Origin: Tannerellaceae bacterium
GTDB taxonomy: Bacteria; Bacteroidota; Bacteroidia; Bacteroidales; Tannerellaceae
Assembly (NCBI GenBank): GCA_031267775.1
Contig: JAIRYL010000073.1
Span: 1-24,096, forward strand
DNA length: 24,096 bases
Reading direction: 5' to 3'
Every line of letters begins with the position of its first letter. The stretch's first letter is position 1. A program made the position numbers and the translations under genes. Under the pieces are notes generated by a model that saw only the letters and a list, made by a program, of their open reading frames with translations, did no database searches and was not told where the DNA came from. Shown here piece by piece: positions 6,426 to 14,532 of the stretch.

Positions 6426-7619
6426 TCAATGCGCCAATATCAGCTTTAAGCGAAGAAGCGCCTCTACGTAATAGTAGTCGGCATAGCTGAGAGGTACGTC
6501 CACTTCCGAATTACCGGGCAAATGCCCTGTAGAATGCATTAATGCGAAATACCGGTTTGTTTCCGGCTTCGCTAAATATTCGGGCGACGACAGGGAACGA
6601 ATTTGTTGTTCTGCCAATTCTAAGCATTGCTTTCCAAGCGCCCCTTTATCCAATTGGCTTAATTCAATCAGCGCCGACGCCATAATAGCCGCCGCCGACG
6701 CGTCGCGAGGCGTATCGGGTATGGCAGGAGCGTTGAAATCCCAATAAGGAATTTTGTCTTCGGGAAGATTGGGATGATTCATGAGGAACGTAGCGATATG
6801 GCAGGCTTGTTCAAGATATTCTTTGTCGCCGGTTTCGCGTGCCATCATGGTATATCCATACAGGCCCCAGGCTTGTCCTCTTGCCCATGCAGATTCGTCT
6901 GAAAGCCCCTGGTGCGTTTGTTTGATATGAGCTTTGCCTGTAATGGCGTCGTATGATACGACATGGTAACTGCTAAAGTCCGGGCGGAAATGATTCTCGA
7001 TTGTTTTCATGGCATGCGAATGGGCCATCTCGCTAAACATCTGGTTATCTGTTTCTTTAGAAGCCCATGTAAATAGTTCGAGGTTCATCATATTGTCTAT
7101 AATAACGGGATATTGCCATACGTTCTTATTAGAATCCCATGATTTAATCGCGCAGACGGTAGGGTTATATCGCGTAGCCAGCGAATGTGCTCCGGCAATC
7201 AAAACATCTTTGTAATGCGGATTCTGCGCGATACGGTATCCATTGCCAAAGCTACAGAACAGCATAAAACCTAAATCATGCGTATTGGTAAGGTTTTTAG
7301 CCGGTTCTACGCGTTGGGTATACATCTCGGCATACTTCTTTAATTCCGGCGTTGGATTATTCTCATACAGATACCAGAGTTCTCCGGGAAAGAACCCGCT
7401 GCACCACCAGCGGTAATCGCTTGTCTCCAGCGTACCGTCGGGCTTAACGCTCTTCGGAAACTTATCTTCCTGATTTTCGAGTTCTTTTGCCATTAAAAGA
7501 GCCTGCCGGGTAGCTGTTTGCAGTCCTCTTTCAATAACGGCACTCACGGGCTCCTGCTTTGTGCAACTGATAAGAAGCAGGCCTGCGGCTAACAATAAAA
7601 GAGATGTACGTTTTTTCAT
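6426..7619 (-). CDS. Glycoside hydrolase family 88 lipoprotein (unsaturated glucuronyl hydrolase)
   Basis: A 397-residue protein from the ATG at 7617-7619. A longer frame to 7646 is rejected because it would begin inside the -7 element and displace the signal peptide. The N-terminus MKKRTSLLLLAAGLLLISC is a lipoprotein signal with the lipobox Cys at residue 19, so surface or periplasmic membrane anchoring is expected. GH88 features are clear: Asp115 in THDLGF and Asp175 in IIDNMMNLELF, equivalent to the catalytic Asp88/Asp149 pair of Bacillus UGL, and the hallmark SDESAWARGQAWGLYGY. GH88 enzymes hydrate the 4,5-unsaturated uronic acid left by polysaccharide lyases and release it from oligosaccharides of glycosaminoglycan, xanthan or rhamnogalacturonan type. 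Substrate cannot be told here, since no lyase, SusC/D or sulfatase is adjacent. Confidence 0.9.
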   Translation of the reverse strand: MKKRTSLLLLAAGLLLISCTKQEPVSAVIERGLQTATRQALLMAKELENQEDKFPKSVKPDGTLETSDYRWWCSGFFPGELWYLYENNPTPELKKYAEMYTQRVEPAKNLTNTHDLGFMLFCSFGNGYRIAQNPHYKDVLIAGAHSLATRYNPTVCAIKSWDSNKNVWQYPVIIDNMMNLELFTWASKETDNQMFSEMAHSHAMKTIENHFRPDFSSYHVVSYDAITGKAHIKQTHQGLSDESAWARGQAWGLYGYTMMARETGDKEYLEQACHIATFLMNHPNLPEDKIPYWDFNAPAIPDTPRDASAAAIMASALIELSQLDKGALGKQCLELAEQQIRSLSSPEYLAKPETNRYFALMHSTGHLPGNSEVDVPLSYADYYYVEALLRLKLILAH

Positions 7620-7643
7620 GGAGAATGTAATTATGTATCCCCG

Positions 7644-7651
7644 CAAATATA
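7644..7651 (-). promoter_or_regulatory. -7 promoter element for the GH88 gene
   Basis: The minus strand reads TATATTTG (TAnnTTTG), 24 bp upstream of the chosen ATG. It overlaps the extended frame start at 7646, which decides against that longer start. Confidence 0.6.
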
Positions 7652-7738
7652 AATAATAAAACCGAATATCACGCAGATAGATACAAATGAAAAATATGAA
7701 AAGGCAACCCGTAACTGCGGCGCATTACAAACGGCTTT

Positions 7739-8842
7739 TTACACATTAAACCGAAAGTGCATAATATCGCCGTCTTGCACAATGTATTCTTTGCCTTCTA
7801 CGTTCATTTTGCCGGCTTCTTTTACGGCCGCTTCAGATCCGTAAGTAATATAGTCTTCGTATTTAATTACTTCGGCGCGGATAAAACCTTTTTCAAAGTC
7901 GGAGTGAATAACGCCGGCGCATTGAGGGGCTTTGCTTCCTTTTAAGTATGTCCAGGCGCGTACTTCCTGTGGGCCGGCGGTTAAGAATGTTTCTAAGTTG
8001 AGCAGGTTGTAAGCCAGCTTGATCAGACGATTTACGCCTGATTCTTCCAAACCGATTTCGGCAAGGAAGATCTGCCGTTCGTCATACGTTTCAAACTCTG
8101 CTATTTCGCTTTCAATCTTGGCCGCCACGATCAGTATTTTTGCATTTTCTTCTTTTACGGCTTCGCGTACGGCGTCTACATATTTATTTCCCGATACGGC
8201 GCTTGCCTCGTCTACATTGCAGATATACATAATGGGTTTATTGGTAAGCAAATATAATTCGCGGGCGATTTTTTGTTCGTCTTTTGTATCGAATAGTACC
8301 GTACGCGCGCTTCTTCCTTGTTCTAACGCTTCTTTAAATCTGACAAGTACGTCATATACCAGTTTCGCTTGTTTGTCGCCGCCTGTCTGCGCCTGTTTTT
8401 GTACTTTGGCTATGCGGCTGTCTATAGTTTCAATGTCTTTTATCTGTAATTCCGCATCAATGATTTCTTTATCGCGTACGGGATTAATACGACCGTCTAC
8501 ATGGGTGATATTATCGTCGTCAAAACAGCGGAGTACATGAAGGATAGCATCTGTTTCGCGAATGTTGGCCAGGAATTTATTTCCTAATCCTTCTCCTTTG
8601 CTGGCTCCTTTTACAAGTCCGGCAATATCCACTATTTCTACGGTAGTGGGAACTATCTTTTGGGGATGCACCAGTTCCGCCAGTTTAGTTAAGCGTTCGT
8701 CGGGAACTGTAATTACGCCTACATTGGGTTCTATTGTACAGAAAGGGAAATTGGCTGATTGAGCTTTTGCGTTTGATAAACAATTAAAAAGCGTAGACTT
8801 TCCTACGTTCGGAAGGCCTACTATACCACATTGTAATGTCAT
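7739..8842 (-). CDS. ychF: Redox-regulated ATPase YchF (Obg-family, OLA1 orthologue)
   Basis: A 367-residue protein of normal YchF length. The G1/P-loop GLPNVGKS is at residues 9-16, a G3-type DIAGLVKGAS at about 72-81, and the G4 position reads NVDE (209-212) in place of NKxD. That N-x-x-E form explains the ATP preference of this subfamily. A coiled-coil insert follows the G domain, and the C-terminal TGS domain (about 280-367) ends in EYIVQDGDIMHFRFNV. YchF associates with ribosomes and is linked to stress and redox regulation; its exact cellular role is unsettled. It has its own promoter (8886-8893) and sits downstream of polA on the same strand with a 113-bp gap containing a parS-like palindrome. 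Confidence 0.96.
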   Translation of the reverse strand: MTLQCGIVGLPNVGKSTLFNCLSNAKAQSANFPFCTIEPNVGVITVPDERLTKLAELVHPQKIVPTTVEIVDIAGLVKGASKGEGLGNKFLANIRETDAILHVLRCFDDDNITHVDGRINPVRDKEIIDAELQIKDIETIDSRIAKVQKQAQTGGDKQAKLVYDVLVRFKEALEQGRSARTVLFDTKDEQKIARELYLLTNKPIMYICNVDEASAVSGNKYVDAVREAVKEENAKILIVAAKIESEIAEFETYDERQIFLAEIGLEESGVNRLIKLAYNLLNLETFLTAGPQEVRAWTYLKGSKAPQCAGVIHSDFEKGFIRAEVIKYEDYITYGSEAAVKEAGKMNVEGKEYIVQDGDIMHFRFNV

Positions 8843-8885
8843 TTATATCGTTGTTTTATTGATTATTCTTAATTAATTCCGGGTG

Positions 8886-8893
8886 CAAAGATA
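8886..8893 (-). promoter_or_regulatory. -7 promoter element for ychF
   Basis: The minus strand reads TATCTTTG followed by CACCC, a full match to TAnnTTTG, 43 bp upstream of the ychF ATG. The parS-like site at 8925-8940 lies 31 bp further upstream, roughly where an upstream regulator could contact RNA polymerase. Confidence 0.65.
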
Positions 8894-8924
8894 CTTATTT
8901 ATTTAAAACAGACAGAAACGAATT

Positions 8925-8940
8925 TGTTTCACATGAAACA
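8925..8940. promoter_or_regulatory. parS-like 16-bp palindrome (ParB site candidate) between polA and ychF
   Basis: TGTTTCACATGAAACA matches the bacterial parS consensus TGTTTCACGTGAAACA at 15 of 16 positions; the only change is G to A in the central CACGTG. It lies 15 bp downstream of the polA stop and outside any gene. parS is bound by ParB, which spreads and loads SMC for origin segregation. A second site of similar quality is at 16384-16399. Confidence 0.7.
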
Positions 8941-8955
8941 TATAAAATGATGAAA

Positions 8956-11724
8956 TCAATGCGCTTCCAGCCAGTTGCTACCTTCGCCGCAATCGGCAAT
9001 CAAAGGTACTTGTAGTTTGACAACATTTTCCATTTCTTCCAATACAATTTTCTTTACCGTATCACGTTCTTCTTTCCATACATTGAAATTCAATTCATCA
9101 TGTACCTGAAGGATCATTTTGCTTTTAAGTTGCTCTTTTTCAAATCGTTTATAAATATGTACCATAGCTACTTTGATAATGTCGGCAGCGCTACCCTGAA
9201 TAGGGGCGTTAATCGCATTTCGTTCGGCATAGCCTCTTACAATGGCGTTGCTTGAATAAATATCAGGGAGATATCTTTTCCGATTGAACAAGGTCTCTAC
9301 ATAGCCTTTTTCTTTGGCTTTTTCGATGCTTTTATCCATATAATCCCGAACGCGCGGATAGGTACGGAAATATCCTTCTATCAGTTCTTTAGACTCTGAG
9401 CGCGGAATATTTAGGCGTTCGGCCAAGCCAAATACCGATATTCCGTAGATGATACCGAAATTGGCTGTTTTGGCTTTCCGGCGCATATCTTTTGTTACGT
9501 CATTCAGGTCTACGCCATATATTTTGGCGGCTGTAGCAGCGTGGATATCTTCGCCGCTTTGGAATGCAGAAATCATGTGTTCGTCTCCGCTTAAATGCGC
9601 CATGATACGTAATTCTACTTGGGAGTAGTCTGCCGAGAAGAATAAACAAGCTTCATTTTCAGGGATAAATGCCTTACGAATTTCACGTCCCATAGCATCG
9701 CGAATAGGAATGTTTTGAAGGTTAGGACTGGTGGAACTCAATCGTCCGGTTGCTGTAACCGTTTGGTTGAAAGAAGTATGTACTTTGCCTGTATTCGGAT
9801 TTATCAATTCCGGCAGCGCGTCTATGTAGGTACTGAGTAATTTTTTCACGCCTCTATATTCCAATAGTTTGCCTACAATCGGATGTTTAAAGCGCAGCTT
9901 TTCTAATATGTCTTCGCTTGTGCTGTAACTGCCGGTTTTTGTTTTCTTGGCTTTAGCTTCTATTTTAAGTTTTTCAAAGAGTATTTCTCCTGCCTGTTTG
10001 GCTGAATTGATATTAAATTCAACGCCAGATAACTCATGTATTTCTTTCTCTAACCGGATAAGTTCTTTTGTTAATACTTCGGAAGATTGTTTAAGCGCAT
10101 CCGTATCTAATTGAACGCCTGCTTCTTCCATTTCAGCCAGTACATATACCAAAGGCATTTCAATCTGATAAAAGAGCGGTTCAATCTCCTGCTTTTTTAG
10201 TTCGGGTTCAAAAAAGTTTTTAAGTTTGAGCGTTACGTCGGCGTCTTCGGCTGCATATTCGGCTACTTTGTTTATCGGAACATGTCGCATGGATAGTTGA
10301 TGTTTTCCTTTAGGGCCAATTAAATCTTCTATCGGTATAGGTTTATATTTTAGATAAGTTTCGGCCAGATAGTCCATTCCATGTCTTAATTCGGGATTTA
10401 ACAAATAATGAGCAATCATCGTATCAAAAAGAGGCCCTAAAACTCGTACGCCATATTTACGAAGAACCAGCATATCGAATTTAATGTTTTGTCCGATTTT
10501 TTGAATTTCCGTATTTTGTAAAGGGTGGGAGAGGAGCGCTACTATTTTTGTAGCTTCGTCCTTATTAGCCGGTACAGGAACATACCAAGCTTCATTTTCT
10601 TTCACCGCAAACGACATTCCTACTAAATTGGCTATGAACGGATCAAGTCCATCTGTTTCCGTGTCGAAAGCAAATGTTTTCTGCTCAGATAAAAAGGCGC
10701 TTAATTGGGCTATTTTATCTTCTGTATCAGCTATATAATATGCATGAGGGATAGCATTTAAGTCTGCGAGGCTCGAATTTTTTGAACCAGCCGTGTTTTC
10801 GGGCGCAAATTCGGCAAAGAGCAGCCCTTGAGCAGGGATATTTTTTATCGGTTTTTTATCTTCTTCTTTTAATTTGTTAAGGAATGTTTTAAACTCTAAG
10901 GCCGTGTAAATTTCAGTAAGTTTTGTTTCATCCGGTTTTTCAAGGATACATTTTTCTATATCGAAGGAGGGAATAGGAACGTCGGTTATGATTGTTGCCA
11001 GAAATTTTGAAAAACGAATTTGTTCCATATTTTCAACAATTTTCTTTTTCAAGGCTCCTTTTAATTTATCCGTATTTTCAAGCAAGTTTTCAATCGTATC
11101 AAATTCTTCCAATAATTTAATAGCCGTTTTTTCTCCTACGCCCGGGCAACCCGGAATATTGTCCGAACTGTCTCCCATTAATCCAAGCAGGTCTTTTACC
11201 TGATCGATAGATTTAATAGAGAATTTCTCCAAAACTTCTTTTACTCCCATAATTTCATATCCGCCTCCGTATGTAGGGCGATAGATAAAGATATTGTCTG
11301 AAACCAACTGGGCATAGTCTTTATCCGGCGTCATCATATATACTTGGAATCCTTCCTTTTCAGCTTGTTTGGCTACGGAGGCAATAACGTCGTCCGCTTC
11401 ATATCGCGGGACTTCAAAAACAGGAATGTGATAGGCTTCAATAATCTTTTTGATGATTGGAACAGATTCGCGTATCGCTTCCGGCGTTTCTTCCCGTTGC
11501 GCTTTATAATGTTCGTAAGCCTCGTGCCGGAAAGTAGGGCCGGCAGGATCGAAACCAATCGCTATATGCGTAGGATTCTCTCTTTTAAGTACATCTTCCA
11601 GGCTATTGATAAATCCGAAAATGGCGGATGTATTCATTCCCTTGGAATTGATTCTCGGATTTTTAATAAAAGCATAATATGACCTATATAGTAAAGCATA
11701 GGCGTCAATCAGGAATAATCTCAT
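8956..11724 (-). CDS. polA: DNA polymerase I
   Basis: A 922-residue family A polymerase with all three activities predicted intact. The 5'-3' exonuclease (about 1-285) has DAYALLYRSYYAF, YEADDVIAS and the helix-3-turn-helix DSSDNIPGCPGVGEKTA (186-202). The 3'-5' proofreading domain (about 325-525) keeps the DEDD residues, with Asp354-x-Glu356 in FAFDTETDGL, IKFDML, and a final Asp in YAAEDADVTL. The polymerase domain carries motif A DYSQVELRIMAHLSGDE (near residue 700), the O-helix RRKAKTANFGIIYGIS and motif C with VHDE at 874-877. The enzyme removes RNA primers and fills repair gaps, including those made by UvrABC, whose UvrC subunit is encoded nearby. The gene is monocistronic-looking, and its promoter is not clear (TACATTTA near 11757-11764 is only a partial match). 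Confidence 0.97.
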   Translation of the reverse strand: MRLFLIDAYALLYRSYYAFIKNPRINSKGMNTSAIFGFINSLEDVLKRENPTHIAIGFDPAGPTFRHEAYEHYKAQREETPEAIRESVPIIKKIIEAYHIPVFEVPRYEADDVIASVAKQAEKEGFQVYMMTPDKDYAQLVSDNIFIYRPTYGGGYEIMGVKEVLEKFSIKSIDQVKDLLGLMGDSSDNIPGCPGVGEKTAIKLLEEFDTIENLLENTDKLKGALKKKIVENMEQIRFSKFLATIITDVPIPSFDIEKCILEKPDETKLTEIYTALEFKTFLNKLKEEDKKPIKNIPAQGLLFAEFAPENTAGSKNSSLADLNAIPHAYYIADTEDKIAQLSAFLSEQKTFAFDTETDGLDPFIANLVGMSFAVKENEAWYVPVPANKDEATKIVALLSHPLQNTEIQKIGQNIKFDMLVLRKYGVRVLGPLFDTMIAHYLLNPELRHGMDYLAETYLKYKPIPIEDLIGPKGKHQLSMRHVPINKVAEYAAEDADVTLKLKNFFEPELKKQEIEPLFYQIEMPLVYVLAEMEEAGVQLDTDALKQSSEVLTKELIRLEKEIHELSGVEFNINSAKQAGEILFEKLKIEAKAKKTKTGSYSTSEDILEKLRFKHPIVGKLLEYRGVKKLLSTYIDALPELINPNTGKVHTSFNQTVTATGRLSSTSPNLQNIPIRDAMGREIRKAFIPENEACLFFSADYSQVELRIMAHLSGDEHMISAFQSGEDIHAATAAKIYGVDLNDVTKDMRRKAKTANFGIIYGISVFGLAERLNIPRSESKELIEGYFRTYPRVRDYMDKSIEKAKEKGYVETLFNRKRYLPDIYSSNAIVRGYAERNAINAPIQGSAADIIKVAMVHIYKRFEKEQLKSKMILQVHDELNFNVWKEERDTVKKIVLEEMENVVKLQVPLIADCGEGSNWLEAH

Positions 11725-11796
11725 TGTATTAACAGGATTTAGTAAGACAATTGACGGTAAATGTACGAAAAAAGCGTCTTACTCGATAGTTTTTCT

Positions 11797-11804
11797 TATT
11801 TTTG
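11797..11804 (+). promoter_or_regulatory. -7 promoter element for polyprenyl synthase gene
   Basis: TATTTTTG fits TAnnTTTG. It ends 8 bp before ATG 11813 and 17 bp before ATG 11822, which favours the second ATG because the first would be nearly leaderless. It is divergent from the polA start. Confidence 0.55.
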
Positions 11805-11821
11805 CTCGTCTTATGTATAGT

Positions 11822-12796
11822 ATGGATAGAAGAAAGATTATAGAGGAGCCCGTAAAAGCCGAATTTCAACGCTTTAAAGCTGAATTTACGAGTTCGTTGT
11901 CAAGTTCGACTTTAAAGCTGCAATTTGCTATTGATAAAATTATGTCGTCTTCAGGCAAGCATATTCGTCCATTGCTTGTTTTGTTGGCGGCTAAAGCCTG
12001 TGGAAAGGTTGCAGAAAACACAATCAATTCGGCTGTGCTATTGGAGCAATTGCATACGGCAAGCCTGATTCATGATGATGTAATAGACAATACCAGACAG
12101 CGGAGAGGCGTTCCTTCCCTGAATGCTTTTTTGGATAATCGCGTATCTGTATTGGTTGGCGATTATATTATGTCTTCGGCGCTGATACGCTCCATTCAGA
12201 CAGGCAATATACGCATAATGTATATTATATCGGAAGTTGGCCGCGCTTTAGCAGAAGGAGAAATTCGCCAACTGGAAGTAGTAGAAGATATTATTTTAGA
12301 CGAAGATTCTTATTTAGAGATAATTAAGAAGAAAACGGCTATACTGATTTCGGCGTGTACCGAAGTTGGAGCAATTACAGCCGGCGCATCGGAAGAATTA
12401 ATTACATATTGCAAACAAATAGGGGAGTATCTTGGATATTGTTTCCAAATTAAAGATGATATTTTTGATTATTATTCAAATCTGAATATAGGTAAACCTA
12501 CCGGTAATGATATTTTAGAAGGAAAAGTAACCCTTCCGTTATTATATGCTTTACGAAAAACGGAAGAGGCTGATTCTTCTTATTATTTGCAGTTGATAGA
12601 AAAGAAAGATTTTACCCCCAGCCATATTGACGAATTGATCTTATTTGCTAAAGAAAATGGCGGAATTGAGTATGCAGAATTGAAAATGAAAGAATATCGC
12701 GATAAAGTTGTTGAAATTATGCATAAACTGCCACATTCCGATGCTCGAAATAGTTTGATAGAGCTTGCCGATTATATAATAGAAAGGAAAAAATAA
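11822..12796 (+). CDS. Polyprenyl diphosphate synthase (long-chain, octaprenyl-type)
   Basis: About 324 residues from ATG 11822 (327 from the in-frame ATG 11813; the shorter start fits the promoter spacing and the usual MD-x-x-xI N-terminus). It is a trans-isoprenyl synthase that condenses IPP onto an allylic diphosphate. The first Asp-rich motif is HDDVID and the second is KDDIFD (DDxxD at about 85-89 and 212-216 by the shorter start). Other family blocks are SGKHIRPLLVLLAAKA and the GxP Lys-Thr segment around KKKTAILISAC. Residues before the first DDxxD are small (HTASLIHDD), as in long-chain octaprenyl synthases of IspB type and not farnesyl synthases, so a menaquinone side chain is the likely product. 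Chain length is inferred from these residues only. Confidence 0.9.
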   Translation: MDRRKIIEEPVKAEFQRFKAEFTSSLSSSTLKLQFAIDKIMSSSGKHIRPLLVLLAAKACGKVAENTINSAVLLEQLHTASLIHDDVIDNTRQRRGVPSLNAFLDNRVSVLVGDYIMSSALIRSIQTGNIRIMYIISEVGRALAEGEIRQLEVVEDIILDEDSYLEIIKKKTAILISACTEVGAITAGASEELITYCKQIGEYLGYCFQIKDDIFDYYSNLNIGKPTGNDILEGKVTLPLLYALRKTEEADSSYYLQLIEKKDFTPSHIDELILFAKENGGIEYAELKMKEYRDKVVEIMHKLPHSDARNSLIELADYIIERKK

Positions 12797-12857
12797 AGAT
12801 TACACAGTCCTGTTTTCTCCGAATTTAATTCTGCAAAAGGCTTACTGTGTAATCCTT
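12795..12857. terminator. Putative bidirectional terminator hairpin
   Basis: The 11-bp perfect arms GATTACACAGT (12798-12808) and ACTGTGTAATC (12844-12854) extend to 14 bp with one mismatch. They lie between the convergent ends of the polyprenyl synthase gene and deoC. The 35-nt loop can pair further in part (CCT-GTTTT with CAAAAGG). No strong U-tract follows on either strand, so termination is an inference from position. Confidence 0.5.
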
Positions 12858-12871
12858 GTATATAATTTGCG

Positions 12872-13732
12872 TTATTCTCCAATACGATTAACTATATCTG
12901 TTGCTAAATTGCTTGCTCCAATCCTGAAATATGCTTTATTTAGCCATTTTTCGCCTAAAATGTTTCTTACAATTGTATAATATCTGATAGCGTCTTCTGC
13001 TTTTTTTACTCCTCCGGATATTTTTATGCCAATAGGCTGCCCCGTTAGCTCATAATATTGTTTAATTACCTGACATATAGTATAAACAGATTCAGGCGTT
13101 GCGCCTTCATATTCTTTTCCGGTTGATGTTTTTATAAAATCTGCACCTGCAAATATTGAAATAATTGTTGCCCTCTGTATATTTTCAGCCGATTTCAGTG
13201 CTCCGGTCTCTAAAATAACTTTCAGAGTAGCTTCCCGTGCGCTTGTTTTAACTTCTTGTATATTTTCGGCCAAATCCCGATAATTATCTTCAAGCAATAA
13301 TCCTATATTTAAGACTGTATCTATTTCGTCTGCACCCTGCATAAGAGCCAATGCAACCTCTGCTATTTTAACTTCTTCAAAGGTTTGGGAAGACGGGAAT
13401 CCGCCTGCTACGGCAGCTATTTTGACGTCTTGCGCGGTTAGCGCTTGTTTTACGGTTTCAGTAAAGACCGGATAGGTACAGATAGCTGCCACATTTGGAA
13501 TAGTTGGGTATAATCCTTCAAAATCGTTAACACGATTGACTAATTTCCAGATGCTCTCTTTGGTATCGGTTGTTGATAAAGAAGTCAGGTCTATGCAACC
13601 ATGTAAGAAGGTAAGAATTTCAGGCGTAAAATACATCTGCTCATTTAGGAGAATTTTATCTACTTCTTCTTTAATTTGTACTTTGTTACCTGCCGGCTTG
13701 AATTTGCTTAATGCTTCTTGATACTTATCCAT
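12872..13732 (-). CDS. deoC: Deoxyribose-phosphate aldolase
   Basis: A 286-residue DeoC, longer than E. coli DeoC (about 260) and close to Bacteroidota forms. It cleaves 2-deoxyribose-5-phosphate to glyceraldehyde-3-phosphate and acetaldehyde in deoxynucleoside catabolism. The Schiff-base lysine is Lys201 in DFIKTSTGKEYEGATPE, the proton-relay lysine is Lys237 in GIKISGGVKKAEDA, and the catalytic Asp is Asp138 in DEIDTVLNIG. It is the last gene of the minus-strand operon, 4 bp downstream of the MazG-like gene. Pairing a nucleotide pyrophosphohydrolase with a deoxyribose-phosphate aldolase is sensible for deoxynucleotide disposal, though no nucleoside phosphorylase is nearby. Confidence 0.95.
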   Translation of the reverse strand: MDKYQEALSKFKPAGNKVQIKEEVDKILLNEQMYFTPEILTFLHGCIDLTSLSTTDTKESIWKLVNRVNDFEGLYPTIPNVAAICTYPVFTETVKQALTAQDVKIAAVAGGFPSSQTFEEVKIAEVALALMQGADEIDTVLNIGLLLEDNYRDLAENIQEVKTSAREATLKVILETGALKSAENIQRATIISIFAGADFIKTSTGKEYEGATPESVYTICQVIKQYYELTGQPIGIKISGGVKKAEDAIRYYTIVRNILGEKWLNKAYFRIGASNLATDIVNRIGE

Positions 13733-13736
13733 ATCC

Positions 13737-14078
13737 TTATAATTTTTTATTGTTTAAATGTCGTGTATGATCTCGATTTGTCTTTTTTTCAAGGTTTTTT
13801 TCAAAGGCTGTTGTCAAGTCTATACCTGTTTGATTCGCCAGGCAGAGGAGTACCCATAGCACGTCGGCCATTTCATCTCCTAAATCATAGGCTTTATCGC
13901 TTTCTTTACATGATTGTTCTCCATATTTTCTGGCTATTATGCGAGCGACTTCTCCTACCTCTTCTGTTAGTATCGCCATGTTAGTCAGCTCGTTAAAGTA
14001 ACGTTTACCATAGTTTTTAATCCATTGGTCAACTTTTTCCTGCGCTTCTTTTATTGTTATTGCCGGTATCTTCTCCAT
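13737..14078 (-). CDS. MazG-like nucleotide pyrophosphohydrolase
   Basis: A 113-residue single-domain MazG-family protein. The metal-binding residues are present: the E-E-x-x-E element at Glu39/Glu40/Glu43 (LTEEVGEVAR) and the E-x-x-D element at Glu69/Asp72 (LGDEMADVLWVLLCLAN). Such proteins hydrolyse (d)NTPs to the monophosphate and pyrophosphate and often clear non-canonical nucleotides. The size is that of the dCTPase/RS21-C6-like short forms, not the two-domain E. coli MazG, so substrate is not predictable. The start codon directly abuts the dtd stop (zero gap), indicating co-translation within the operon. Confidence 0.85.
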   Translation of the reverse strand: MEKIPAITIKEAQEKVDQWIKNYGKRYFNELTNMAILTEEVGEVARIIARKYGEQSCKESDKAYDLGDEMADVLWVLLCLANQTGIDLTTAFEKNLEKKTNRDHTRHLNNKKL

Positions 14079-14531
14079 TTATTCTTTGTTTTTAGTATCT
14101 ATTACAATTGTAACCGGGCCATCATTTATTAATTCCACCTGCATATTTTCTCCAAATATTCCTGTTGCCGCTTTTTGCCCTGTGATTTCTTCTGTTTTGT
14201 TACAGAATGCTTCATAAAGGGGGATGGCTATATCCGGTTTAGACGCCCGAATGTATGAAGGGCGGTTTCCTTTCTTAACGGAAGCGTGCAGCGTAAATTG
14301 GCTTACAATCATTATTTCACCCTTTATTTCCAATAGAGAACGATTCATAACACCTTGTTCGTCGTCAAATACGCGCAGATTGACTATTTTCTTTACTAAC
14401 CAGTCTATGTCCTCTTGCCCGTCGCTGTCTTCAATTCCTATTAATACGAGTAATCCGGCGTTTATTTTTGATGTTATTTTGTCATTGATTGAGACTGACG
14501 CCCGTTTGACCCGTTGTACAACTGTTTTCAT
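14079..14531 (-). CDS. dtd: D-aminoacyl-tRNA deacylase
   Basis: A 150-residue DTD of full length. It removes D-amino acids (and glycine mischarged on tRNA-Ala) from tRNA as a homodimer. Both family signatures are present: SQFTLHASVKKGNRPSY (77-93), where the usual SQFTL-A segment forms the adenosine-side pocket, and NDGPVTIVID (136-145) with the cross-subunit Gly-cisPro motif at 138-139. The N-terminal VVQRVKRASVSI strand is typical. It lies 1 bp after uvrC and is contiguous with the MazG-like gene. No unusual features. Confidence 0.96.
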   Translation of the reverse strand: MKTVVQRVKRASVSINDKITSKINAGLLVLIGIEDSDGQEDIDWLVKKIVNLRVFDDEQGVMNRSLLEIKGEIMIVSQFTLHASVKKGNRPSYIRASKPDIAIPLYEAFCNKTEEITGQKAATGIFGENMQVELINDGPVTIVIDTKNKE

Positions 14532-14532
14532 A

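Noticed and set aside
8019..8540. 173-codon plus-strand frame opposite ychF
   Set aside because: Shadow of the well-supported ychF coding frame on the other strand; Ser/Thr-rich residues reflect complementary codons.
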